In this document: positions 46,171 through 55,571 of the stretch, piece by piece
Layout: every line of letters begins with the position of its first letter
How positions within the stretch are numbered: position 1 is the first letter of the stretch
Origin: Paraktedonobacter sp035294465
Lineage (GTDB): Bacteria; Chloroflexota; Ktedonobacteria; Ktedonobacterales; Ktedonobacteraceae
Length of the DNA stretch: 64,000 nucleotides
Direction: 5' to 3'
Assembly (NCBI GenBank): GCA_035294465.1
Contig: DATGKW010000054.1
Span: 50,982-114,981, forward strand
Notes under the pieces: model-generated
Databases searched by the model: none
Seen by the model: only the letters and a program-made list of their open reading frames with translations
Told to the model about the DNA's origin: nothing
Position numbers and translations under genes: made by a program

Positions 46171-47133
46171 TCACGCTTGCCGGGCCCGTAGTACAGCGGC
46201 GGCCGCACTATGGAGTCCCAGACGCTCCAGGATAGCGCTATGCGCCTCCCATTCTAATGAGTCATCCAGGGACGCTAGTTTCACTAAAGGATCAATGGTT
46301 ACTCCTGGCATTTCTACATCCCCCGTCACGACCATTCCTTCCCATTCCCCCGACGAAGATAGCGAATTGCCATTTTGCGCCTCTTCGTATGGTTTTGTTC
46401 CATTCAGTATTTCCCACCTTTCGCGCCGATTCAGGCCGTAACTCCGTTTGAGAGCCAGCTCGATCAGATGATCGGCGAAATGGGGGTTCTTGGGCAGCAG
46501 TGAGCCATGCAGATAGGTACCAAAGGCATTACGATAGATGGCACCCTCGGTGCCATCCTGAGCATTGTTCCCATAGCCTTTGAGCACTTTGCCCAGCGGT
46601 TTAGCCGTACCCAGATAGGTCTGCCCACCGTGATTTTCAAAGCCTACCAGCGTCTGCCCGTTCCAGCTCAGAGCGATATCGCCTATACAACGCGGCGCGC
46701 GCGCTCCCCGGTGGATAGTCCAGGCGTCAAAGACACCCAACCCCTTCAGATCGGGACCATTGGCGGGGCGATAGTAATGCGCCAGTAATTGATAGCCTCC
46801 GCATACCGCCAGGACGGGCATATCGTCTTCGATAGCTGCCCACATACCAATGCTTTTCATCTCGTAAAGATCTTGCGCGACCGGCGCCTGGTCTCTATCC
46901 TGCCCGCCGCCGATAAACAGCATATCGTAAGCATCCGGATCAAGAGCATCGCCTATACCAAGCTCGACCACGCGCAAGCCAATACCTCGCCAGAGACAAC
47001 GTTGCTGCAAGGTGAGGATGTTGCCACGATCACCATAGAGATTCATCTGGTCGGGATACAGGTGCCCAAGCGTCAGGGTAATCTGCGGGATTACTCGTTC
47101 GGACATCACGGGCACTTTTTTCTGTTCGCTCAT
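46171..47133 (-). CDS. gatD: Lipid II isoglutaminyl synthase, glutaminase subunit GatD
   Basis: 320 residues. Class I glutamine amidotransferase of the GatD type: LTLGHLYPDQMNLYGDRGN start, nucleophile Cys111 in AVCGGYQ, His209 in TYLHG. It releases ammonia from glutamine for MurT. About 80 residues after the core are extra compared with the short Gram-positive enzymes and look unstructured then helical. Start overlaps the murT stop (ATGA), showing coupled translation. Confidence 0.95.
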   Translation of the reverse strand: MSEQKKVPVMSERVIPQITLTLGHLYPDQMNLYGDRGNILTLQQRCLWRGIGLRVVELGIGDALDPDAYDMLFIGGGQDRDQAPVAQDLYEMKSIGMWAAIEDDMPVLAVCGGYQLLAHYYRPANGPDLKGLGVFDAWTIHRGARAPRCIGDIALSWNGQTLVGFENHGGQTYLGTAKPLGKVLKGYGNNAQDGTEGAIYRNAFGTYLHGSLLPKNPHFADHLIELALKRSYGLNRRERWEILNGTKPYEEAQNGNSLSSSGEWEGMVVTGDVEMPGVTIDPLVKLASLDDSLEWEAHSAILERLGLHSAAAAVLRARQA

Positions 47134-48986
47134 GGACCAGCTTCCTTCCAGTAATGCGGGGTCAATCCACGTCGCTCCAGCTCGCGGTGAATCTCCAATA
47201 AACCGGTATACGTTGGAACAATAAACAAGGTTTCGCCTTCTGGAGTCCGGCCAAGCGCCTTATCCAGAGCCTGGGCTATGCCATAAGTACCGTCCAAAGC
47301 TCCCACCGGAAGAGCCGCCTGGAACGCTTCTGTCAGACCATGCTCTTCCGAGGAAGCCGCCTCCGCACGCCGCGCCTTGCCGTTTCTCTGCCGCCCTCGC
47401 CCTGCACGCTGCTTTTTCGTCGAAACACGCACTTCTTTACGCGCGGCTCGCAAAGGAGCCGGCGGTGCGATTAGCATATCTCGCGGGTCCACGCCAGCGT
47501 ATTTCAGCCGCAAGGCCAGATCGCGCGCGCGCGTTCCCGCGACGGTGAGCGTGGCAAAACCCGGCAAGGCTCGCTCAAAATCCACATCCCAGATCCAGGA
47601 GATATCCTTCCCGTCAGCGATGTTATCATTTAAAACGAAAAAGACATGCCTCTTGTTTCCATCCGCAAAGAGTGTGCGCAAAACCTCGTTGAAACCGGTA
47701 GGATTCTTTGCCAGCAGCATACGCACGATACGCCCCTTTATTTGAACCCGCTCACCGCGCCCAAAAGCCGGCTTGAATTGTTCAATGCCGGAGGTTATGG
47801 GATCCCAGGCAATCCCTAGCGCCTGGGCTGTGGCAATAGCAGCCAGTGCATTATAGACATTATACAAACCCGGTAGAGGCACAACTATCTCGCCCTGCTG
47901 TTCGAGCAACTCGACCTGGATGCGCAGCCGATCAAAGCTATCGCCCTTCACCTTGCCGGCAACTACATCGACTGGCGGCCTGCCCTGCCCGCAACCTGGA
48001 CAGGTATAGTGCCCAAGATGGCTGTAGAAACGCAGCGTATAGCTATATTCGCTCCCACAATGGGGGCAGACTCGCGTATCCATCACTTGATGGCGCTCGT
48101 TTGCACCCTCCTGGCGGGCCAGATCCAGCTCGTGGTCTCCGATGCCAAAATACACTACGCGCCCCGAGAAGTATCGACCCAGATCAGCAATCGTTGGGTC
48201 ATCGGCGTTCAGTACGAGAATCGTTTCTTGAGGAAGAGCGCTCACTGCCAGCCGCCAGCGCTCCAGGACGCTATCAACTTCTCCATATCGGTCAAGCTGA
48301 TCACGGAAGAGGTTGGTGAAGACGGCCACACGTGTCGGGATCGCCTGCACCGCTTGCGGCATGACAGCCTCGTCTACCTCAAAAATCGAGATGGCCTGTC
48401 CTGCCCGGCGCAAGCGACCGTTTGGCCGCGTGCGAATGACCAATGCACCGGCAATCCCTCGCATGAGATTCGAACCTTCCCGGTTACGCCAGACACGCAG
48501 CCCTGCGTCGCTGAGGATGGCAGCGATAAAGCCGCTGGTGGTTGTTTTGCCGTTGGTACCTGTGACCAGAATACATCCTTGCTGGAGCTGGGTTGAGAGG
48601 TGTTGGACGATATCGGGATAGAGACGCTGAGCGATAACCCCGGCGATACTGGTCCCTCCACCCAGGTGAAGACGGCGGCTCAGAGCGCCCGCCGCACGCC
48701 CGCCAATCACTGCCAACCCGGCCCGTAACGTCTCTCTCGAACGCCTCCTGGACCGCTGCCGTGAAACCTTCTCCGCTCGCTTCCTCACGCTAACGTGTTC
48801 GGGAAATGGCAACGGACGCGACTCAGAGTAGGAAACCGTCGCCTGTGTCTCGTCGCCAGGACTATGCGCTGCTTGCGCCCCTTCAGGCTCACTCGTCTCG
48901 ATTGCTGGCGCTGCTGTATGTTTGTTCACGCGTGTTTTTCTACGCGTGGCTCTCTGTTCTGGACGAGATAGCTGGTCCTCTTGCAT
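47130..48986 (-). CDS. murT: Lipid II isoglutaminyl synthase, Mur ligase subunit MurT
   Basis: 618 residues, longer than the usual 430-450. A basic, disordered N-terminal extension of about 85 residues precedes the Mur-ligase core: ATP loop GTNGKTTT (143-150), DEAVMPQ, FTNLFRDQLDRYGE, and a four-Cys ribbon (CPHCGSEY ... CPGCG) typical of MurT. The C-terminal DUF1727 part is broken by a basic insert (KKQRAGRGRQRNGKARR). With GatD it amidates the D-glutamate of lipid II. Ribosome site GGGAGG. This pair marks a Gram-positive-like wall. Confidence 0.94.
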   Translation of the reverse strand: MQEDQLSRPEQRATRRKTRVNKHTAAPAIETSEPEGAQAAHSPGDETQATVSYSESRPLPFPEHVSVRKRAEKVSRQRSRRRSRETLRAGLAVIGGRAAGALSRRLHLGGGTSIAGVIAQRLYPDIVQHLSTQLQQGCILVTGTNGKTTTSGFIAAILSDAGLRVWRNREGSNLMRGIAGALVIRTRPNGRLRRAGQAISIFEVDEAVMPQAVQAIPTRVAVFTNLFRDQLDRYGEVDSVLERWRLAVSALPQETILVLNADDPTIADLGRYFSGRVVYFGIGDHELDLARQEGANERHQVMDTRVCPHCGSEYSYTLRFYSHLGHYTCPGCGQGRPPVDVVAGKVKGDSFDRLRIQVELLEQQGEIVVPLPGLYNVYNALAAIATAQALGIAWDPITSGIEQFKPAFGRGERVQIKGRIVRMLLAKNPTGFNEVLRTLFADGNKRHVFFVLNDNIADGKDISWIWDVDFERALPGFATLTVAGTRARDLALRLKYAGVDPRDMLIAPPAPLRAARKEVRVSTKKQRAGRGRQRNGKARRAEAASSEEHGLTEAFQAALPVGALDGTYGIAQALDKALGRTPEGETLFIVPTYTGLLEIHRELERRGLTPHYWKEAGP

Positions 48987-49166
48987 GCTGTTTCCTCCCT
49001 ACCAGCGTCTGTCAAACGCTAGCAACCGCCGGGAACGGTTGATCATACCCTCCCCCTTTTTCTCTGACTCCTCCGCGAACAGCCCCTTTCCGCGCATCCG
49101 CATCGATGTTCCCGTGCGGCTACACTCAACGGCCCTTCAAAAAGACAAAGCCGGGTCTCTTCTTGC

Positions 49167-49196
49167 AGCATAGCATGCAGGCACAAGCGAGGTCAA
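49167..49196 (-). promoter_or_regulatory. murT-gatD promoter
   Basis: Minus-strand TTGACC, 18-nt spacer, TATGCT, about 180 nt upstream of murT. The region 48987-49372 between murT and topA shows no gene. Confidence 0.55.
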
Positions 49197-49372
49197 GATT
49201 ACCAGAAAAGAAGAGGCAAGAGATTTCGGGAATAAAATGCATCCCTCTACCACTTGTCAAGATATGCTATTCTATTGCGAGAGGTGAAGCGTGCTTGTCT
49301 TTCCGGCGAGGCCGGGGAGGATCAGTGATATGCCCACCGGGGCCTCGCTCATGAAAAATCAGGTATAGGTGT

Positions 49373-51820
49373 ATGGCAAAAAAGCTGGTTATTGTAGAGT
49401 CGCCTGCAAAGGCCAAGACCATTGAGAAATTTCTAGGGCGCGACTTTGAGGTTCGCGCTTCTATGGGACATATTATCGATTTGCCCAAAAAGGGCCTGGG
49501 AGTGAATACTCGCAAGAATTTTGCGCCGCAGTACGAGATTATTGAGAAGAAAGATAAACTGATCGATGATCTAAAAGCGGCCTCCCGCCGTGCCGACGAG
49601 GTGTATCTGGCGCCCGACCCCGACCGTGAGGGCGAATTCATCGCCTGGTCTCTCAAGGAGACGCTCGGCCTGAAAAACCCTCGTCGCGCCGTCTTTAATG
49701 AGATCACAAAAAGCGCAGTCCAGCAGGCAATTAGCAAGCCCCGCGAGATCAACGAAGATCTTTTTAACGCGCAGCAGGCACGCCGCGTGCTCGACCGCCT
49801 GGTTGGTTATAAGATCAGCCCGCTTCTCTGGCGGCGTATTCAATCCGGCACGAGCGCCGGGCGCGTCCAATCGGTCGCCCTGCGCCTGATCTGTGACCGC
49901 GAAGCCGAGATTCGCGCCTTTATTCCCGAAGAATACTGGAGCATCAGCGCCTTGCTCAGCCAGCACGGCTCCCAGGAACGCTTCGAAGCAATGCTGATCT
50001 CGCGTGTCAAAGATATTGCCCTGGTGAACAGCGACGAAAGTACCATTGCATCTGAAGAAGGGGAGGATACCTCAGCGAGTGTAAAGGCAGGCGCGCAAAA
50101 TGGCACTGTCAGTAATGCCGGGAGTGGAAACGGCGCGCAAAAAGCGCAAAATGGCAAAGGCCGCATCAAAATCTCTTCGCAAGCAGAGGCAGAAGCGATC
50201 CTGGCCGATTTGAAGGACGCAACTTATACAGTACTCAAGGTTGAGGAGAAGGAGCAGCGCCGCCAACCCTATCCGCCCTACACCACCAGCACGCTCCAGC
50301 AAGATGCTTCGGCTCGCCTCTACTTCAAGCCAAAGAAGACCATGAGCATCGCGCAGCAGCTCTACGAGGGTCTGGAGCTGGGCGAGCGCGGCCACCAGGG
50401 CTTGATCACGTATATGCGTACCGACTCGACCCGCATCTCAGACGAGGCCCAGGCCCATGTCAAAGCCTACATCGGGGCAGAGTTTGGCGCGGGCTACGTT
50501 GGCGCGGGGCGCACGGGCAAAGCCAGAGCCACCACGCAGGATGCCCACGAGGCCATTCGTCCAACTGATGTCACCCTGACGCCGCAGGCGGTCAAATCGC
50601 ACCTCTCCGCCGATCAGTTCAAGCTCTATAACCTGATCTGGCGGCGCTTTGTCGCCAGTTTTATGGCTCCCGCCGTCTTTGATACCGTGCGCGTGGATAT
50701 CGTGGCAGCTCAATATGTCTTTCGCGCGAGCGGTTCGCATCTCAAGTTCCCCGGCTTCTATGCTGTCTGGCCACGCGAAGAGGACGAGCGCAACCTGCCA
50801 CGCTTGCGAGCCGATGAGGTACTGGATCTGCACGAACTCAAACCAGAACAGCACTTTACCCAGCCGCCCCCGCGCTATACCGAGGCCAGCCTGATTAAAG
50901 AACTGGAAGAACAGGGCATCGGTCGCCCTAGCACGTATGTACCCATTATCAGTACGATCCAGGATCGAGGCTATGTAGATCAGGAGCAGCGGCGCTTTGT
51001 GGCAACCTGGCTGGGCGAGACGGTCAATGAAGTGATGAACAAGCACTTCCCGGAGATCGTTGATACCGGTTTTACCGCCGAAATGGAACGCAAACTCGAT
51101 GAAGTCGAGGAGGGCCGCCAATCCTGGACCGAGTTTTTGAGCGGCTTCTATGACAACTTCAAGCTTGTGATGAAGAAGGCCGAGGCCGAGATGGATCGGG
51201 TGCAAAAGCCGGTTGAAGAGCTTGACGAGACGTGCCCAGAGTGCGGGCGTCCTCTGGTGATTCGCACAGGCCGGTTTGGGCGGTTCATCTCCTGCTCTGG
51301 CTTCCCTGAATGTAGCTATCGTCGCTCGGTAGTAAACAAGACCGGAGCGCTCTGCCCCATTTGCGGCGGCGACCTGGTTGAGCGCAAGACACGCCAGAAG
51401 AAACGCATCTTCTACGGATGCAATAACTATCCAACTTGCAATTTCGCCATCTGGGAAAAGCCCGTGCCTGATCTTTGCCCCAGGTGTAACGGCCTGATGG
51501 TTGTGTCGAAGCCCGGCCAGGACCCCGTCTGCTATCAAGAAGTGATTGTGCCGCAACGCGGTAGCGAGGAGCAGCCCCATCAAAATGGCACCACAGCTAC
51601 ACGCCGGACCTCTACGCGTAGCAGGAAAGCCGCGACAGAAGCGACTAGCAACCTCAATGGCACAAAGAGAGCGACGAAAGAGCCTGCGACGAGAAAAGCT
51701 CCCTCTGCACGCACGACGGCAACGGCATCAGGCGCAAAAAAGAAGGCAACCACAGCAAAGAGAACTGCGGCAAGCGCGGCAAAGAAGCCGGCTACTCGCT
51801 CACTGGCGGGCGAGGCTTAA
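49373..51820 (+). CDS. topA: DNA topoisomerase I with lysine-rich tail
   Basis: 815 residues. TOPRIM domain at the start (KLVIVESPAKAKTI, DPDREGEFIAW), active-site Tyr347 in LITYMRTDSTR, and the later catalytic-fold motifs. Two C4 zinc modules (CPECGRPL, CPICGGDL) and a partial third (CPRCNG) follow at about 620-715. A Ser/Gly/Asn-rich insert of about 45 residues sits near 225-268. The last 75 residues are Lys/Ala/Thr/Arg-rich like histone H1, which probably strengthens DNA binding. The enzyme relaxes negative supercoils. Confidence 0.96.
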   Translation: MAKKLVIVESPAKAKTIEKFLGRDFEVRASMGHIIDLPKKGLGVNTRKNFAPQYEIIEKKDKLIDDLKAASRRADEVYLAPDPDREGEFIAWSLKETLGLKNPRRAVFNEITKSAVQQAISKPREINEDLFNAQQARRVLDRLVGYKISPLLWRRIQSGTSAGRVQSVALRLICDREAEIRAFIPEEYWSISALLSQHGSQERFEAMLISRVKDIALVNSDESTIASEEGEDTSASVKAGAQNGTVSNAGSGNGAQKAQNGKGRIKISSQAEAEAILADLKDATYTVLKVEEKEQRRQPYPPYTTSTLQQDASARLYFKPKKTMSIAQQLYEGLELGERGHQGLITYMRTDSTRISDEAQAHVKAYIGAEFGAGYVGAGRTGKARATTQDAHEAIRPTDVTLTPQAVKSHLSADQFKLYNLIWRRFVASFMAPAVFDTVRVDIVAAQYVFRASGSHLKFPGFYAVWPREEDERNLPRLRADEVLDLHELKPEQHFTQPPPRYTEASLIKELEEQGIGRPSTYVPIISTIQDRGYVDQEQRRFVATWLGETVNEVMNKHFPEIVDTGFTAEMERKLDEVEEGRQSWTEFLSGFYDNFKLVMKKAEAEMDRVQKPVEELDETCPECGRPLVIRTGRFGRFISCSGFPECSYRRSVVNKTGALCPICGGDLVERKTRQKKRIFYGCNNYPTCNFAIWEKPVPDLCPRCNGLMVVSKPGQDPVCYQEVIVPQRGSEEQPHQNGTTATRRTSTRSRKAATEATSNLNGTKRATKEPATRKAPSARTTATASGAKKKATTAKRTAASAAKKPATRSLAGEA

Positions 51821-52077
51821 ATATGTGTTTATTATAACATCACAAGATACCTCGCCCATGTGATTAGAGAGCGTCCTGCCTGTGTTATAATCAGGAGTGT
51901 TCACTGTGTTTCACGAAAAAGTTCTAATCGCTCTTCTGATCCGAGTGAGCTTATAAAGAACGCTGCTCTGCGTGTCTTCGTCCGATTTTGCAAAACAGCT
52001 TGACGCTGTTGCTCTCGCAGAAGTCAGACAGGAAAGAGATGTTTGCTCGCGCGGTAGTAAGGATCTTGGAGGATTTC

Positions 52078-53166
52078 ATGGCGCACACAGTCACGCTCAT
52101 TTCCGGCGATGGGACAGGCCCGGAGATTACAGAAGCGACTCGGCGCGTGCTCGAAGCTACAGGTGTGGAGTTTATCTGGGATGTGCAGCCAGCAGGCGCG
52201 GAGACACTGGAAAAGTGCGGAACCATTCTGCCTGATAAGGTAATTGAATCGATTAAGCGTACCGGCGTCGCTCTAAAAGGCCCGATCACCACGCCTGTAG
52301 GGAAAGGTGTGCGCAGCGCGAATGTGGCCCTACGAAAAAAGCTTGACCTCTACGCCAATGTTCGCCTCGCGAAAACGTACCAGGGTTTGCGCTCCCGCTA
52401 CGAACACATCGATATGGTCATTGTGCGCGAAAATACCGAAGATCTCTATGCAGGTGTGGAATTTCAGCGCGGCACTCCTGAACAGGGAGAAATACTTGAG
52501 GCAATTGCCCGCACAACAGGGGTACGTCTGGATCAGGACTCGGCTATCAGCATCAAGTACATTTCGGTGGCAGCCAGCAGGCGCATCGTGAAATTCGCTT
52601 TTGACTACGCACGGTCCAACGGACGCCATAAGGTAACTGCGGTTCATAAAGCTAATATTATGAAATGCTCTGATGGACTCTTCCTTGCCACTGCGCACGA
52701 AGTAGCGAAAGAGTATGCCGATATCCAATTTGAAGATCGCATCGTTGATAACATGTGTATGCAGCTGGTGCAAAAACCCGAACTTTACGATGTGCTGGTG
52801 CTGCCCAATCTGTATGGGGACATCATTTCCGACCTCTCAGCGGGCCTAATTGGGGGATTGGGAGTGGCTCCAGGCGCGAATATCGGTAACGAGCACGCTA
52901 TTTTTGAACCCGTTCACGGCAGCGCTCCCAAATATGCCGGCCTCAACAAAGTAAACCCCATGGCCATGATGTTCTCAGGCGTCATGATGCTGCGTCACCT
53001 GGGCGAGCGCGAAGCTGCCAATCGTCTCGAACGAGCGCTCGCCAAAGTCATCGCCGAGGGCAAGTCTGTCACCTACGACCTGAAGCCTCGCCCCGATGAT
53101 CCGAGCGCCGTTGGCACTTCTCAGGTTGCCGACGCCGTTATTGAAAAAATGCAGCAGATGTCATAG
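52078..53166 (+). CDS. Isocitrate/isopropylmalate dehydrogenase family, probably NAD-dependent isocitrate dehydrogenase
   Basis: 362 residues from the ATG at 52078, 5 nt behind GGAGG. The family features are [46 protein letters not shown], the D-rich metal site in [13 protein letters not shown], and [13 protein letters not shown]. The substrate loop with Ser and Asn before the Arg is closest to NAD-linked isocitrate dehydrogenases such as mitochondrial IDH3, but homoisocitrate or isopropylmalate cannot be excluded. A -10-like TATAAT lies at 51886-51891. Confidence 0.88.
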   Translation: MAHTVTLISGDGTGPEITEATRRVLEATGVEFIWDVQPAGAETLEKCGTILPDKVIESIKRTGVALKGPITTPVGKGVRSANVALRKKLDLYANVRLAKTYQGLRSRYEHIDMVIVRENTEDLYAGVEFQRGTPEQGEILEAIARTTGVRLDQDSAISIKYISVAASRRIVKFAFDYARSNGRHKVTAVHKANIMKCSDGLFLATAHEVAKEYADIQFEDRIVDNMCMQLVQKPELYDVLVLPNLYGDIISDLSAGLIGGLGVAPGANIGNEHAIFEPVHGSAPKYAGLNKVNPMAMMFSGVMMLRHLGEREAANRLERALAKVIAEGKSVTYDLKPRPDDPSAVGTSQVADAVIEKMQQMS

Positions 53167-53178
53167 AAGTGGTTCAAG

Positions 53179-54468
53179 ATGTTCCCGGCAAACGCCCACG
53201 CTTTTCCACTTGCACTGCTTTTCCCTGCTCCCTTGCCCGGCTGGACACTCCTGTTTATAGGGGGAATCGGTGCGTTTCTTCTGACCTATGGGCTGACGTT
53301 TGGTGTGAAAGCATTCTGCCAGAAAATGCGCTGGTTAGACTGGCCATCAGAACGGCGCGTACATACGATTCCAGTGCCGCGCCTGGGCGGTATCGCCATC
53401 TACCTTGCGTTCGCCATCATTTCCTTGCTCTTCTATATTCCTGGCTCGCGAAGCGAGATTGCTATCTACTGGCTGTTGCTGGTTGCCGGGCTCTTGATCG
53501 TTGCAGCGCATGCCTACGATGACATTAAGGGGCTTGGTCCCTGGATTAAATTACTCGCCCAAACCCTGGCTGTCCTGCTGATCCTGGGGCCCTGGAATGG
53601 ACAATTTCATGGCATTCTGCTCTTCACTGTGAATAATCCGTTCGGCAGCCATCACGCCAGCCCTACGCTTCCCTGGTACCAGCAACCAACGATCAAGTTG
53701 CTGATCGATAGCCAGGTCATCAGTTGGGCAGCGCTCCCGGCAATCTTATTGACCTGGTTCTGGACTGTTGGCATGATGAACACGGTGAACTGGATCGATG
53801 GAATGGATGGGTTGGCTACAGGCGTAGTAGGCATCACCGCGCTCTTTATCACCATTATCAGCCTGATACTCGGCCAGCAGAGCATTGCTATCCTTTCAGC
53901 TATCTTCACCGGAGCAGTCCTGGGCTTTTTGCCGCATAACTGGCATCCGGCGCGAGTTTTCATGGGAGATTGTGGCGCCATGTTCCTAGGACTGACGCTG
54001 GCCGTACTTTCGATCATGGGTGGCGCGAAGCTGGCTCTGGCCCTGATGGTGCTGGGTGTGCCCATTCTGGATGTAGCGCTGGTGATTATCAACCGCATGC
54101 GCCGCCATCAATCGCCGTTTCACTACGATAAAACGCACCTGCACCATCGCCTGATGGCTACAGGCTTTAGCGTGCGACAGATCTGCTACCTGCTCTACGG
54201 GCTGGCCCTGGCATTCGGATTGCTCGCAGTCACCGTCTCCGGCCTGCAAACAGGCGTCTCTGCTCACCTCTCCAAGTTGATCGGTATCGCCCTGATAGCG
54301 CTCGTCATGGCCGCAATCATTATCTGGGCCGACCGCCGCCAGAGAGAACGCGGGGCGCAGATCGATCTGGATGGCCCCGAAGGTACGCCAGAGGATAAGG
54401 AACCAGCCGACCAATCTCCCGCGCTGAGAAAAGAGGATTTGCCACATCCTCCCGGAGTAACGGGCTGA
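53179..54468 (+). CDS. WecA/TagO-type undecaprenyl-phosphate sugar-1-phosphate transferase
   Basis: 429 residues, about eleven membrane helices. Motifs of the MraY/WecA family: RVHTIPVPRLGG, AYDDIKGLGPW, NWIDGMDGLATG, VFMGDCGAMFLG and the HHRLMATGFS histidine loop. It loads a sugar phosphate, often GlcNAc-1-P, on undecaprenyl phosphate and so starts a wall glycopolymer or O-glycan. It is not MraY, lacking that subgroup's motifs. It has an acidic C-terminal tail. The gene starts 12 nt after the dehydrogenase. Confidence 0.9.
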   Translation: MFPANAHAFPLALLFPAPLPGWTLLFIGGIGAFLLTYGLTFGVKAFCQKMRWLDWPSERRVHTIPVPRLGGIAIYLAFAIISLLFYIPGSRSEIAIYWLLLVAGLLIVAAHAYDDIKGLGPWIKLLAQTLAVLLILGPWNGQFHGILLFTVNNPFGSHHASPTLPWYQQPTIKLLIDSQVISWAALPAILLTWFWTVGMMNTVNWIDGMDGLATGVVGITALFITIISLILGQQSIAILSAIFTGAVLGFLPHNWHPARVFMGDCGAMFLGLTLAVLSIMGGAKLALALMVLGVPILDVALVIINRMRRHQSPFHYDKTHLHHRLMATGFSVRQICYLLYGLALAFGLLAVTVSGLQTGVSAHLSKLIGIALIALVMAAIIIWADRRQRERGAQIDLDGPEGTPEDKEPADQSPALRKEDLPHPPGVTG

Positions 54469-54555
54469 CACTATGGACAAGAAGTGCGTTCCGCTCACAT
54501 CGGAGGGAAAATAAAGCCTGAACTTCTCGATCAAAGTGGCCATACTTCCTCTCGT

Positions 54556-55290
54556 CTATTCGTAGAAGCATGCCTGATTCATAATGTCGAGATATGATTG
54601 TAAATCGGACGGATTTCCTCCATATGAAAGCAGGCAATAATTGGTAACATATGCGCCATACCCCCGATTTGCCAGGTCTCTTCCATCTATTTGTGCCTCA
54701 TCAATACTGGCAAAAGTTGCGAGGTCCATCGTTATTCCCGTTTGCGTATCAGTCCAATAGCCTGCGCCTCCCTCTGGATAATAGGTACAGCATGACCAGC
54801 TCGTATCAATGCTAAAAACGGAGGGAGCAAGACCTGCCTGATAAAAGTCTCCAATAATCTGCGAAGCGGGATAAGGAGCTTTTCCACCTGTCATTATGGG
54901 AGCACTGGCTGTGGATATCGGTGTTGGCGCAGCTGTAGGGGTCGGTATTGTTGTAGGAATGACAGTGACTGTAGGCACCACTGTGCTTACAGTCGTGGGC
55001 GTAGAGAAAAGGCTTGTAGCATGGGATTGTTGCCAGGGTAAACCGGCTATCCCGAAAAAGATAATCAATCCTACCAGCAATAAGCCAACTATACTAATGA
55101 TCCACGCTAGCAAAATGCTTTTCGTCTTCCTGCGTACTTTTGGAGGGGGAGGCGTCAATGAATAAGGAGTATCGGGCGCATAGGGATTAAAATAATATGG
55201 CTCAGTGCTTTCTCCTGGATTGAAATTATAAGCCGGTTCTGTCGATTCTATAGGCTGCCTGGTAGGGTAAATAGTAGGATCGTTATTCAT
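54556..55290 (-). CDS. Membrane-anchored unknown protein with Pro/Thr linker
   Basis: 244 residues. The cytoplasmic N-terminus is rich in Pro, Tyr, Asn and Glu with repeats such as ESTEP. One membrane helix (about 58-80) follows, then a Pro/Thr-rich linker (residues 95-130) typical of a wall-spanning spacer, and a 110-residue outer domain with Cys pair SCC and two later Cys that may form disulfides. The family is not recognised. Confidence 0.7.
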   Translation of the reverse strand: MNNDPTIYPTRQPIESTEPAYNFNPGESTEPYYFNPYAPDTPYSLTPPPPKVRRKTKSILLAWIISIVGLLLVGLIIFFGIAGLPWQQSHATSLFSTPTTVSTVVPTVTVIPTTIPTPTAAPTPISTASAPIMTGGKAPYPASQIIGDFYQAGLAPSVFSIDTSWSCCTYYPEGGAGYWTDTQTGITMDLATFASIDEAQIDGRDLANRGYGAYVTNYCLLSYGGNPSDLQSYLDIMNQACFYE

Positions 55291-55409
55291 GGCTTTAACC
55301 CTCTATTTAATAGTAAGAAATGCAATTATATTATACTTTATCGATTAAAAGTTGTCATGTTAAATAAGTCAAGCAGCGCTGGGAATCCGGACAACGCCAT
55401 CGCGAATAT

Positions 55410-55571
55410 ATGGAACATCTGAGAGCGCTTGACCCGGAGCTCCCTATTCCTTCAGACTACCTACAGCTTCTGCCACTTGATGGCCATGTGATTGAAGTTG
55501 ATACCACAGATTTTGCAGCGATTGATTACCCGTGCCTTCTTACCCGGATCCAACTGGTTCTCGGCGAGTGA
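55410..55571 (+). pseudogene. Possible gene remnant, 53 codons
   Basis: The frame runs from a stop at about 55365 and includes an ATG at 55410; it ends inside the uvrA 3' end. The translation (RALDPELPIPSDYLQLLPLDG and GHVIEVDTTDFAAIDYP) looks like real protein with neighbour-like codon use, but has no ribosome site. It may be the end of a decayed gene. The rest of 55291-55539 is empty. Confidence 0.3.

Noticed and set aside
50438..51583. 381-codon frame antisense to topA
   Set aside because: topA is a clear conserved gene here; the antisense frame is a codon-bias shadow.
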